Source of the DNA: Paraperibacillus marinus
Lineage (GTDB): Bacteria; Bacillota; Bacilli; Bacillales; DSM-1321
DNA: 64,000 nt
Assembly (NCBI RefSeq): GCF_046237605.1
Contig: NZ_CP143542.1
Location: forward strand, 1,054,001-1,118,000
Reading direction: 5' to 3'
Part shown: positions 1-8,297 of the stretch, one piece after another
How the letters are laid out: the number at the start of each line of letters is the position of its first letter
Numbering within the stretch: the first letter of the stretch is position 1
Position numbers and translations under genes: made by a program
Notes under the pieces: model-generated
Told to the model about the DNA's origin: nothing
The model's database searches: none
The model's input: only the letters and a program-made list of their open reading frames with translations

Positions 1-1395
1 GCGGTCAGCAGGATGACGAATGATACGGGCATCATAAAAAATTTGATCACAGAGCATCTGGTCGGCTTTATATCAGGGATCATCTCCATCATCGGGACGA
101 TTATCGTCCTTTTCTTCCTGGATTGGCCGCTGACTCTGGTGATGTTTTCCGTTCTCCCGCTATCGATGCTGATCTTGATCCCGGTCGGGAGGAAGATGGT
201 GAAAATCTCAAGGAGCCTTCAGGATGAAACGGCAGGCTTTTCTGCCAACCTGACCCGGGTCCTGGCGGATATACGTCTTGTGAAGGCATCGAATGCAGAA
301 GAAGTGGAGTACCAGCGGGGGAGACAGGGGATCCATTCCCTTTTCCGCCTTGGGATAAAAGAAGGAGTTATCCAGGCACTCTTATCACCCTTGATTTCTT
401 CCATGATCATCATTATCCTGGTGCTGATCATCGGATATGGGGGGCTGAGGGTATCAACGGGGATGATGACAGCTGGGGAACTGGTGGCGTTCTTTATCTA
501 CTTATTCCAGATCATCATGCCGATCACTTCGATTGCCGCTTTTTTCACACAGTTCCAGAAAACACTTGGGGCGACGGAGAAGGTCATGGATATTTTATCC
601 CTGGATGTAGAGGAGCTGGATGAAGGAGAAGAAGAAGTGGAGGCTGGCCAGGCCATCACCCTGAAGGAGGTTACATACGGCTATCAATCCGGAGGGAAGG
701 TATTGGATTCAGTGAGTTTCACGGTCAACCCATCATCCGTCACAGCGATCGTCGGTCCGAGCGGCAGCGGTAAAACGACACTATTCTCCCTGCTGGAGAG
801 ATTCTATACGCCAGATTCGGGAGAAATTCTCATGGGCCGAAAGCCGATATCAGAGATTTCCCTGAAAACATGGAGAAGCGGGATCGGGTATGTTTCCCAG
901 GAAAGTCCTGTGCATGCCGGTACGATAAGGGAAAATATCTGCTATGGAGTCCATAGGAAGGTATCGGAGGAGGAGTTGCGGCAGGCGAGCAGGATGGCCA
1001 ATGCCGATGTTTTTATAGAGGAACTTCCCAGGCAATATGATACAGAAGTGGGGGAGCGGGGGATCATGCTGTCTGGCGGACAGCGGCAGAGGATAGCCAT
1101 AGCCCGGGCGCTCCTCAGAAACCCGAGGATCCTGATGCTGGATGAAGCAACCTCAAGCCTTGACAGCAAGTCGGAAATCGTGGTCCAGGATGCGCTTCAG
1201 AATTTAATGAAAGGGCGGACAACCCTTGTGATTGCACACCGGCTTTCAACTGTCATTGATGCGGATCAGATTGTCTTTCTGGAAAAGGGAAGGATCACTG
1301 GGAGGGGGACTCATCACGAGCTCCTTGAAACACATGAGCTGTACCGTGAGTTTGCAGAAAGGCAGCTCAGGGTGCCGGATAAGAGCCAGGAATAA
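1..1395 (+). CDS. ABC multidrug exporter, BmrA/LmrA type (5' end missing)
   Basis: C-terminal part of a half-transporter that fuses a membrane domain to an ATPase and would export drugs or lipids as a homodimer. The frame is open from base 1, so the gene begins upstream; about 130 residues are missing relative to the usual ~590. Counting from the ATG at base 13, hydrophobic segments lie at about 10-60 and 115-180. The ATPase carries Walker A GPSGSGKTT near 248, signature LSGGQ near 353, Walker B ILMLDEAT near 374 and the switch His in IAHRLST. Family level is secure; the substrate is not predictable. It ends at a terminator shared with the converging rnhC. Confidence 0.9.
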   Translation, partial: AVSRMTNDTGIIKNLITEHLVGFISGIISIIGTIIVLFFLDWPLTLVMFSVLPLSMLILIPVGRKMVKISRSLQDETAGFSANLTRVLADIRLVKASNAEEVEYQRGRQGIHSLFRLGIKEGVIQALLSPLISSMIIIILVLIIGYGGLRVSTGMMTAGELVAFFIYLFQIIMPITSIAAFFTQFQKTLGATEKVMDILSLDVEELDEGEEEVEAGQAITLKEVTYGYQSGGKVLDSVSFTVNPSSVTAIVGPSGSGKTTLFSLLERFYTPDSGEILMGRKPISEISLKTWRSGIGYVSQESPVHAGTIRENICYGVHRKVSEEELRQASRMANADVFIEELPRQYDTEVGERGIMLSGGQRQRIAIARALLRNPRILMLDEATSSLDSKSEIVVQDALQNLMKGRTTLVIAHRLSTVIDADQIVFLEKGRITGRGTHHELLETHELYREFAERQLRVPDKSQE

Positions 1396-1403
1396 AAACC
1401 AAG

Positions 1404-1434
1404 AAGCCTGTCATATGCGGCAGGCTTCGTTTTT
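1404..1434. terminator. Bidirectional terminator between ABC exporter and rnhC
   Basis: Stem AAGCCTG (1404-1410) pairs with CAGGCTT (1421-1427), followed by a T tract to 1434 and preceded by an A-rich run, so it can serve both converging genes. Confidence 0.75.
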
Positions 1435-1436
1435 AG

Positions 1437-2384
1437 TCAGGAGCGGTATTTCTTTTGATAAAGGGCTCTTGCCTTCGCAGTATTGGCAAAGTGGATCTTC
1501 GTGAACTGCCCGAGAGCAGCCTCGCCTTTTTCGTGAATCAGCCTGGCCGCAGCGATATCCACTGCCGGCCCTGCCCCTTTGGGAAGAGTGAAGCCCGCGC
1601 TTTGGCTGAGAAGTTCAAAGTGCTTTACAAACGCATAGCGTGCAAGGATAGAGGCCGCCGCCACACTCAGGTGGATGCCCTCGGCTTTTGTGCTGAGATA
1701 GGTGTTTTTTGCTTTGAATGGACGGGAGCCTTTCAGATAATTAAAAAAGACCCCAGGCTCAGCGAATTGGTCAATAAGCACCCCGTCCGGCTCAACCGGG
1801 GCAATTTTTTCAAGCACCTTCTTGATAGCCTGATTATGGAGCAGTGCCTTCATTTTCCCCTGGGACATGCCGCCTGCCTGCAGCTCATTATATTTGGAAT
1901 TGTTGAGGACCAGGAGGCTGTAGGGTACCGTCTCCTTTATGAGTGCCGCGATCTCCATGATCTGCGGATCTTTGAGATTCTTTGAATCTTTGACACCCAG
2001 TTCTTTTAATAGCGGGAGATGGGAGCTTTCAGCATATACGGCAACCACTGTCATCGGGCCAAAGAAATCGCCTGTCCCTACCTCGTCAGAACCAACCAGG
2101 GACATTCCTGCTATATTTTCCGGCGGTGAGTAGGAATGGGTTTTTACGGATGACGTTTTCTTCGGGGCGGCTTTTTGTGACGCGCTGCCCCATGCACCTG
2201 CTTCTTCTTCAGCCCGCGGCCCCTGGAAAAGGACTTTGCCGGACTTATAAGCTGTAATGGCGCAGCCAGGGACTTTTGCGGAAAAGACCCCGCCGGGAGG
2301 AGTTTTATCACTGATGGATGAAGAGTAATGGGCCTTCATTTTCTGGATGGAAGATGGATCTAAAACTAATACAGCATTTGACAT
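1437..2384 (-). CDS. rnhC: Ribonuclease HIII
   Basis: Endonuclease that cuts the RNA strand of RNA-DNA hybrids, clearing R-loops and Okazaki primers. The 315-residue length fits the family: an N-terminal TBP-like substrate-binding domain (about 1-85), then a type 2 RNase H fold that opens with GSDEVGTGDFFGP near residue 97-109, which holds the acidic metal-binding pair (DE, the HIII version of the type 2 DEG motif). Further acidic residues occur at VKDSKNL and at LIDQFAEP. It is transcribed divergently from zapA, the arrangement found in B. subtilis. Confidence 0.95.
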   Translation of the reverse strand: MSNAVLVLDPSSIQKMKAHYSSSISDKTPPGGVFSAKVPGCAITAYKSGKVLFQGPRAEEEAGAWGSASQKAAPKKTSSVKTHSYSPPENIAGMSLVGSDEVGTGDFFGPMTVVAVYAESSHLPLLKELGVKDSKNLKDPQIMEIAALIKETVPYSLLVLNNSKYNELQAGGMSQGKMKALLHNQAIKKVLEKIAPVEPDGVLIDQFAEPGVFFNYLKGSRPFKAKNTYLSTKAEGIHLSVAAASILARYAFVKHFELLSQSAGFTLPKGAGPAVDIAAARLIHEKGEAALGQFTKIHFANTAKARALYQKKYRS

Positions 2385-2463
2385 ATAGGATGCTCCTTTT
2401 ATTCAAGATTGGGGTGATATTCCATTTTTCTGCTAAAAGCCAGAAAAAGGAATGGTCTCCGCT

Positions 2464-2492
2464 TTTCAAGGATTAAAAATTCATGGTATGAT
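2464..2492 (+). promoter_or_regulatory. Probable sigma-A promoter for zapA
   Basis: Extended -10 TGGTATGAT at 2484-2492 with a weak -35 (TTTCAA, 2464-2469, 17-bp spacer). It lies about 40 bp before the zapA start in the divergent rnhC/zapA gap. Confidence 0.5.
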
Positions 2493-2529
2493 ATAGATTA
2501 GGATTTTTTAAGAGATTGGGGGCATCATT

Positions 2530-2790
2530 TTGTCAGACCATAATAAGAGAAAAATAACAGTTGATATATATGGACAGCAATATACCATTGTTGGGGCTGA
2601 AAGTTCAAGCCATATTCGGATTGTGGCTTCAATGGTTGATGATAAAATGCGCGAGATCAATGCAAGTAACCCAAGGCTTGATGTCAGCAAGGTTGCAGTG
2701 CTCACAGCTGTCAATGTCATGCATGATTATTTAAAAGTAAAAGACGAACTTGAGCAGCTTAAGATGCTTGCTGCAAGAAAAAAGGATTGA
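2530..2790 (+). CDS. zapA: Cell division protein ZapA
   Basis: Small cytoplasmic protein that binds FtsZ and stabilises the Z ring. 86 residues from a TTG start at 2530, chosen because MSDHNKRKITVDIYGQQYT aligns with Bacillus ZapA and a G-rich site (GATTGGGGG) precedes it. The N-terminal half contains IYGQQYTIVGAESS; the C-terminal half is a helix that would form the coiled-coil dimer. It is 7 bp upstream of the CvpA-like gene, as in B. subtilis. Confidence 0.93.
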   Translation: MSDHNKRKITVDIYGQQYTIVGAESSSHIRIVASMVDDKMREINASNPRLDVSKVAVLTAVNVMHDYLKVKDELEQLKMLAARKKD

Positions 2791-2797
2791 AAACAGA

Positions 2798-3340
2798 ATG
2801 CTTGATTTAATTATAATTGTAATCTTTATCATGGGCCTGCTGGTCGGGCTGAAAAGAGGATTTATTCTGCAGCTGGTCCACTTGACGGGCTTCATAGCTG
2901 CCTTTATAGCCGCTTACATATATTATGATGATTTATCGCCGAAGCTGAAGCTTTGGATCCCCTTTCCATCCGTGGGAAATACAGATACGATGGACCTGGT
3001 CTTCAAATCCGCCGGCCTGGACGAAGCCTTTTATAATGCCATTGCTTTTGCCATTGTCTTCTTTGCGGTAAAGCTCGTCTGGCAGCTGATAGGATCCATG
3101 CTGGACTTCATTGCCCACCTGCCTATCCTTAAACAGCTCAACAGTCTTGGCGGCGGAGCCCTCGGCATTGTGGAAGTTTATCTTATCCTGTTCATTTTGC
3201 TCTATATCGCTGCCCTTGTACCTGTCGAATCCATACAGGGCCCCATGAATGATTCCTTCCTGGCAGAATCCATCGTAAAAAATACCCCGCTGCTCTCTGA
3301 AACAGTGAAGGATCTATGGTTTAAATATATCCCTATGTAA
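2798..3340 (+). CDS. yshB: CvpA-family membrane protein
   Basis: Integral membrane protein of 180 residues resembling colicin V production protein CvpA; the role in Bacillus is unclear. Start ATG 2798 is chosen over an upstream in-frame ATG at 2750 because it gives the family N-terminus MLDLIIIVIFIMG and sits 7 bp after zapA with an AAAGGA site at zapA's end. Four hydrophobic segments are visible (about 2-20, 26-44, 78-98, 115-140). RGF after the first segment is typical of the family. Confidence 0.85.
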   Translation: MLDLIIIVIFIMGLLVGLKRGFILQLVHLTGFIAAFIAAYIYYDDLSPKLKLWIPFPSVGNTDTMDLVFKSAGLDEAFYNAIAFAIVFFAVKLVWQLIGSMLDFIAHLPILKQLNSLGGGALGIVEVYLILFILLYIAALVPVESIQGPMNDSFLAESIVKNTPLLSETVKDLWFKYIPM

Positions 3341-3369
3341 CTTCTCTTTCCAAGGGAAGTTTTTCTTTT
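3340..3369 (+). terminator. Weak terminator after yshB
   Basis: Short stem AACTTC/GAAGTT around the yshB stop, followed by TTTTCTTTT. The stem is short, so efficiency is uncertain. Confidence 0.45.
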
Positions 3370-3463
3370 AGTGAGAGCCGCCTCCTATGGTCACCTGCGG
3401 CACTTATGTTGCTAGGACCCCAAATAAACGGTATCTTAAAATTATGGGAAATAATCTGGGAAA

Positions 3464-3480
3464 TGGGGGACTGTCCCCCA
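3464..3480. repeat. 17-bp perfect palindrome just upstream of polX
   Basis: TGGGGGACTGTCCCCCA reads identically on both strands except for its central base. It directly abuts the polX ribosome-binding site (3481-3490). Palindromes of this GGGGAC/GTCCCC type are dispersed in Bacillus genomes; REP-like origin is an inference here. Confidence 0.6.
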
Positions 3481-3498
3481 AAAGGTGAGGTGCAGAGT

Positions 3499-5211
3499 TT
3501 GTTTAATAAAAAGGATATTGTTCATTTGCTTGAAACGATTGCTATATATATGGAACTAAAAGGCGAGAATCAGTTTAAGGTGGCCGCGTTCAGGAAGGCG
3601 GCAGGCGCTCTTGAAGCGGATGACAGGAGTCTTGGGGAGATTGAGAATTTTACAGCGCTTCCCGGCATCGGAAAGGGAACAGCCGCTGTCATTGAAGAAT
3701 ATATAAGGGACGGGGAATCGGCGGTTTTGGCTGAACTTCAGGAAGAGGTGCCAAAGGGACTGATCCCCCTTCTGCAGCTTCCGGGCATGGGCGGCAAGAA
3801 AATTGCGAAGCTGTATAAGGAGCTCCATGTGGAAAGCATGGAAGACCTGAAGGCTGCCTGTGAGGAGAAGCGGGTCCAGGACCTTGCGGGCTTCGGCAAG
3901 AAAACCGAGGAGAAGATCCTCGCGGCCATAGCTGAGTTCGGTACACGGCCGGACCGGCTCGGACTCGCCTTTATGCTTCCGATTGCGGATGATGTAGAAG
4001 CATCGCTGATGAACATGAAGGATATTGAAAGGTTTTCACGGGCGGGAAGCATTCGCAGGGTGAAGGAGACAATCAAGGACCTGGACTTTATCATCGCCAC
4101 AGAAAATCCTGAGTCTGTCAGAGAGCAGCTGATCTCTCTTCCTCAAGTGAAAAGCATCATTGCGGCTGGCGATACAAAGGTGTCTGTGACTCTGTCTTAT
4201 GATTATGAAGTATCGGCAGACTTCCGGCTTGTCAAACCCCATGAGTTTATTACAACCCTGCACCACTTCACAGGGTCCAAGGATCATAATGTGCGGATGA
4301 GGCAGCTTGCGAAGGAACGCGGCGAGAAAATCAGCGAATATGGAGTGGAGACTGAAAATGACGGCATCCTGACTTTCCGTTCCGAGGAAGAATTCTACGC
4401 TCATTTCGGACTGCCGTTCATCCCGCCTGAGCTTCGGGAAGACGGCTCCGAGATCGAGCATTATTCTTCAGGCTTCGGACTCGTTTCGCGTGAGGATATC
4501 CAGGGAGATCTCCATATGCACTCCACCTGGAGTGATGGCGGCCATTCCATTGAAGAAATGGTAGAAGCCTGCCGGGCAAAGGGATATAAATATATGGCCA
4601 TCACCGACCATTCACAATACTTGAAGGTCGCAAACGGCTTGACGGCAGAACGTTTGAGAGAGCAGAAGGAAATCATCCGTTCACTGAATGATAAATATGA
4701 TGATATATTGATCCTGTCGGGCATTGAGATGGATATACTGCCTGACGGAACGCTGGATTATGATGATGAACTTCTGAGGGAAATGGATTTTGTCATTGCC
4801 TCAATCCATTCGAGCTTTTCTCAGCCAATTGAAAAGATCATGGAGCGCTTGAAAACAGCACTTATGAATCCCCATGTTGATTTGATTGCCCATCCGACCG
4901 GCAGGGTCATAGGCCGGAGAAAAGGCTATGAAGTTGATATGGACATGCTGATAAGTTTGGCAAAGGAAACAGATACCGCCCTTGAGCTGAATGCAAATCC
5001 TAACCGTTTGGATCTAGCTGCCGAGCACTTGAAGAAAGCCCAGCAGGCAGGTGTGACGATTGCCGTAAATACGGATGCACATAATATCACCATGCTTGAG
5101 GACATGGACATAGGCGTTGCCCATGCAAAAAAGGGCTGGCTCAAGAAGGGCACCATTCTAAATACGAAGAACGCGGACGAATTGCTGTCGTTCCTGAAAA
5201 GAAATGATTAA
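3499..5211 (+). CDS. polX: DNA polymerase X (PolX) with PHP domain
   Basis: Family X DNA polymerase that fills gaps in base-excision and lesion repair. TTG 3499 is chosen because it follows AAAGGTGAGG by 8 bp and gives MFNKKDIVHLLETIA, the family N-terminus, and 570 residues, the usual length. The in-frame extension up to 3406 has no family match. N-terminal half: helix-hairpin-helix segments (LPGIGKGTAA, LPGMGGKKIA) and the nucleotidyltransferase core with acidic residues in LDFIIA and SADFRL. C-terminal half: PHP metallo-esterase starting at DLHMHSTWSDG and including ITDHSQY and NTDAHN. mutS2 follows 30 bp later. Confidence 0.95.
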   Translation: MFNKKDIVHLLETIAIYMELKGENQFKVAAFRKAAGALEADDRSLGEIENFTALPGIGKGTAAVIEEYIRDGESAVLAELQEEVPKGLIPLLQLPGMGGKKIAKLYKELHVESMEDLKAACEEKRVQDLAGFGKKTEEKILAAIAEFGTRPDRLGLAFMLPIADDVEASLMNMKDIERFSRAGSIRRVKETIKDLDFIIATENPESVREQLISLPQVKSIIAAGDTKVSVTLSYDYEVSADFRLVKPHEFITTLHHFTGSKDHNVRMRQLAKERGEKISEYGVETENDGILTFRSEEEFYAHFGLPFIPPELREDGSEIEHYSSGFGLVSREDIQGDLHMHSTWSDGGHSIEEMVEACRAKGYKYMAITDHSQYLKVANGLTAERLREQKEIIRSLNDKYDDILILSGIEMDILPDGTLDYDDELLREMDFVIASIHSSFSQPIEKIMERLKTALMNPHVDLIAHPTGRVIGRRKGYEVDMDMLISLAKETDTALELNANPNRLDLAAEHLKKAQQAGVTIAVNTDAHNITMLEDMDIGVAHAKKGWLKKGTILNTKNADELLSFLKRND

Positions 5212-5241
5212 CACCTTGATTTGAAGGAGGGCTTAAACTCC

Positions 5242-7596
5242 ATGCATCAAAAAGCGTTAAAAACCCTGGAGTTTCACAAAATTATTGAACAGCTTTCTGC
5301 TTATGCCTCTTCCTCGCTGGGAAAGGAAAAAGCAGAGAGACTCCTGCCTATTTCTGACTTTGAAGAAATAGTCAGGCTTCATGAGGAAACAGATGAGGCT
5401 GCCAAAATCATCCGCCTGCGGGGAAATGTGCCCCTTGGCGGGATCTTCAATATTAAACCGCATGCGAGACGGGCGCAGATCGGCGGAATGCTGAGTCCAA
5501 TGGAGCTTAATGAGATAGCCAGCACCATCCGGGCAGGCAGGATCTTAAAAAGTTTTATCGAAGATATGATCGAAAGCGGTACAGAGCTCCCGCTTACAGC
5601 CGGCTATATGGAAGCCATACATCCGCTTCCCGAGCTTGAGCGGCCGATTACCAATGCCATAGGCGACAGCGGAGAGGTGCTGGATTCTGCAAGTGACAGG
5701 CTGAAATCACTGCGCACGCAAAAAAGGACAAACGAAGGAAGAGTAAGGGAAAAGCTCGAAAGCATGATCCGGTCCCAAAGCGCTCAAAAGATGCTCTCCG
5801 ACGCCATCATCACAATCCGTAATGACCGGTTTGTTATCCCTGTCAAGCAGGAATACAGGACCGTATATGGCGGGATTATCCATGACCAGTCATCGTCCGG
5901 TCAGACGCTCTTTATTGAACCGCAGGCTGTGGTCGATCTTAACAATGCCCTCCAGGAGATAAGAGTAAAAGAACAGCAGGAGATCGAGAGGATATTGATT
6001 GAGCTTTCAGCGCTTACGGGGGAATTCACGGAAGAGCTGCTCCATAAGGTAGAGGTGCTCGCGACACTGGACTTTATGTTTGCAAAAGCACGCTACAGCA
6101 GCGCGGTTAAGGCTTCCAAGCCGGCACTGAATAAAGAAGGCAGAGTAAAGCTGTTCAAGGCGCGTCATCCGCTGATTCCTGCAGAGGAAGTGGTGCCGAA
6201 TGACATCATCCTTGGTGAAGATTATACTTCGATCGTCATCACCGGCCCGAACACAGGCGGCAAAACCGTTACACTGAAAACAATCGGCTTATGTACCCTC
6301 ATGGTACAGGCCGGGCTGCAGATTCCCGTGCTGGATGGTTCGGAAGCGGCGGTCTTCGAGGATGTATTTGCCGACATCGGCGATGAACAGAGCATTGAGC
6401 AGAGTTTGAGTACGTTCTCCTCCCATATGGTCAATATCGTGGACATTCTAAAAAAAGTGAATGACCGGAGCCTGGTTTTATTCGATGAACTCGGGGCAGG
6501 CACCGATCCCCAGGAAGGGGCGGCACTTGCCATCTCAATTCTTGACACGGTATATGACCGGGGAGCAAGGGTAATCGCAACGACTCACTATCCGGAGCTT
6601 AAGGCATATGGCTACAACCGGACAGGGGTTGTGAATGCAAGCGTCGAATTTAATGTAGAGACCTTGAGCCCGACATACAGGCTCCAGATCGGGATACCTG
6701 GACGAAGCAATGCCTTTGAGATTTCCAGGCGCCTTGGACTGGATGAATCTGTAATAAAGGAAGCGAAGGGATATATAGGCACTGAGACAAATAAGGTCGA
6801 AAATATGATTGCTTCCCTTGAGGAAAGCCGCAGGAATGCGGAGATAGACAGGGAAGAAGCCAATGAATTCCTCAGGGATTCAGAGAAAATCCATAAAGAT
6901 CTCCAGAAACAGATGGCTGACTATTATGGCCGAAAGGATGAACTGGCTGAAAAGGCCCGCCTGGAAGCTGCGGCTGTCGTCGAGAAGGCCAAGGAAGAGG
7001 CGGAGGGCATCTTAAGTGATCTAAGACGCCTGAGGCTCGAAAAGAATGCAGAGGTCAAGGAGCACGAATTGATCGATGCCCGAAGGCGGCTTAACGATGC
7101 TGCACCCGAAATTAAGAAAACGAGAAAAACGGCCGCTGCACCGAAGAAAAAAGAAATGCAGCCTGGAGATGAAGTGAAAGTGCTCAGCTTTGACCAGAAA
7201 GGCCATCTGGTGGAAAAGGTTTCCGCGAAAGAATGGATGGTCCAGATCGGCATCATGAAGATGAAGGTTGCGGAATCAAATCTTGAATTCATCGGCACAC
7301 CGAAACAGGTGCAGACAAAGCCGCTTGCGACCGTAAGGGGCAAAGATTATCATGTCAGCCTGGAGCTCGACCTCCGCGGTGAGCGTTATGAGAATGCGCT
7401 CATGCGAGTGGAAAAGTATATTGATGATGCCCTTCTTGCCGGTTATCCGCGGGTCTCGATCATCCACGGAAAAGGAACCGGGGCACTCAGGACAGGAGTC
7501 CAGGAATATCTCAAGAATCACCGCTCTGTAAAAAGTATAAGGTTCGGTGAAGCAGGTGAAGGCGGCAGCGGTGTGACAGTTGTAGAGTTCAAATAA
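5242..7596 (+). CDS. mutS2: MutS2 recombination / ribosome-rescue ATPase
   Basis: MutS-like ATPase with a C-terminal Smr nuclease domain; the family suppresses homologous recombination and, in B. subtilis, acts on collided ribosomes. ATG 5242 is preceded by AAGGAGGG and gives 784 residues. Walker A GPNTGGKTV sits near residue 334, Walker B LVLFDELGAGTDP near 412, then a coiled-coil region (about 515-630) and a KOW-like segment. The Smr domain is at the end with the LDLRG motif and HGKGTGALR, both complete. It lacks the MutS mismatch-recognition domain, as expected. Confidence 0.95.
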   Translation: MHQKALKTLEFHKIIEQLSAYASSSLGKEKAERLLPISDFEEIVRLHEETDEAAKIIRLRGNVPLGGIFNIKPHARRAQIGGMLSPMELNEIASTIRAGRILKSFIEDMIESGTELPLTAGYMEAIHPLPELERPITNAIGDSGEVLDSASDRLKSLRTQKRTNEGRVREKLESMIRSQSAQKMLSDAIITIRNDRFVIPVKQEYRTVYGGIIHDQSSSGQTLFIEPQAVVDLNNALQEIRVKEQQEIERILIELSALTGEFTEELLHKVEVLATLDFMFAKARYSSAVKASKPALNKEGRVKLFKARHPLIPAEEVVPNDIILGEDYTSIVITGPNTGGKTVTLKTIGLCTLMVQAGLQIPVLDGSEAAVFEDVFADIGDEQSIEQSLSTFSSHMVNIVDILKKVNDRSLVLFDELGAGTDPQEGAALAISILDTVYDRGARVIATTHYPELKAYGYNRTGVVNASVEFNVETLSPTYRLQIGIPGRSNAFEISRRLGLDESVIKEAKGYIGTETNKVENMIASLEESRRNAEIDREEANEFLRDSEKIHKDLQKQMADYYGRKDELAEKARLEAAAVVEKAKEEAEGILSDLRRLRLEKNAEVKEHELIDARRRLNDAAPEIKKTRKTAAAPKKKEMQPGDEVKVLSFDQKGHLVEKVSAKEWMVQIGIMKMKVAESNLEFIGTPKQVQTKPLATVRGKDYHVSLELDLRGERYENALMRVEKYIDDALLAGYPRVSIIHGKGTGALRTGVQEYLKNHRSVKSIRFGEAGEGGSGVTVVEFK

Positions 7597-7612
7597 TCGG
7601 GAGTAAAAAGAC

Positions 7613-8020
7613 ATGGATAAAATATGGGGTAATCAGTTTGTGTATTTAACTGCATATTACAGTGTGGTCGTACTATGCTGCATCGTTTTTCTGGCAGTCT
7701 TCGAATTAGTGACGAGGTACCGGAATTGGGAAGAAATAAAAAATGGCAATCTGTCAGTCGCACTCGCCACAGGCGGCAAGATATTTGGGATTGCGAATAT
7801 ATTCCGCCATTCCATCTTACAGAATGATTCTCTTATTACGATGATCGGCTGGGGGGTCTTCGGTTTCCTTCTGCTGCTGGTCGGTTATTTCACATTTGAA
7901 TTTTTGACACCGAGCTTTAACATAGATGAAGAGATAGCCAGGGACAACCGGGCAGTGGGATTGATTGCCATGATCATATCAGTGGGATTATCCTATGTCA
8001 TCGGTGCCGGCATATCTTAA
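7613..8020 (+). CDS. yshE: DUF350 membrane protein
   Basis: 135-residue integral membrane protein with four hydrophobic helices (about 13-33, 48-65, 79-97, 114-133), matching the DUF350 family found after mutS2 in Bacillus. Biochemical role unknown. Starts 16 bp after mutS2 and is probably co-transcribed. Confidence 0.85.
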   Translation: MDKIWGNQFVYLTAYYSVVVLCCIVFLAVFELVTRYRNWEEIKNGNLSVALATGGKIFGIANIFRHSILQNDSLITMIGWGVFGFLLLLVGYFTFEFLTPSFNIDEEIARDNRAVGLIAMIISVGLSYVIGAGIS

Positions 8021-8034
8021 AGGAGAGGTCAGGT

Positions 8035-8121
8035 TTGGAAAAGCTGGCTAAGGTGCTGCTGGTTCTATGCGGCGCATTCATGCTGATCGGAATCGGCTAT
8101 ATGCTGTTTTTCGCTAAATGA
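8035..8121 (+). CDS. 28-residue single-span membrane microprotein
   Basis: An open frame of 28 codons from TTG 8035, preceded by AAAGGAGAGG at good spacing. The product starts MEKLAKVLL and continues as one uninterrupted hydrophobic helix ending FFAK, so it would be a single-pass membrane peptide. It begins 14 bp after yshE and ends 8 bp before a strong terminator, so it is the last cistron of the transcript. I know no family for it. The ribosome site and placement argue for translation; conservation was not tested. Confidence 0.5.
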   Translation: MEKLAKVLLVLCGAFMLIGIGYMLFFAK

Positions 8122-8129
8122 AGAAACAA

Positions 8130-8190
8130 GCTCCCCATAAGAGCATCCTTCCTTGGGAAAGAGGATGCCCTTATGGGGAGCATTTATGTT
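8130..8190 (+). terminator. Strong terminator after the mutS2-yshE operon
   Basis: Long stem: GCTCCCCATAAG (8130-8141) pairs with CTTATGGGGAGC (8170-8181), with an inner AGCATCC/GGATGC extension, followed by a T-rich tail. Confidence 0.85.
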
Positions 8191-8213
8191 TATAGGTAAA
8201 ATTCCTCAAATAA

Positions 8214-8243
8214 TTGCTAAGAAACAATTTTGTATAATATAAT
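8214..8243 (+). promoter_or_regulatory. Probable sigma-A promoter for lcfA
   Basis: TTGCTA (8214-8219), 18-bp spacer, TATAAT (8238-8243); a second TATAAT overlaps at 8233. No FadR-type TGAATGA palindrome is visible in this upstream region. Confidence 0.55.
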
Positions 8244-8297
8244 TTAAAAGAAAAAGTTAGAAAATTTAAAGAATTGCACGAAGGGGGAGGGGAACAT

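Noticed and set aside
1455..1985. 176-codon plus-strand frame antisense to rnhC
   Set aside because: Fully inside a well-supported conserved gene on the other strand.
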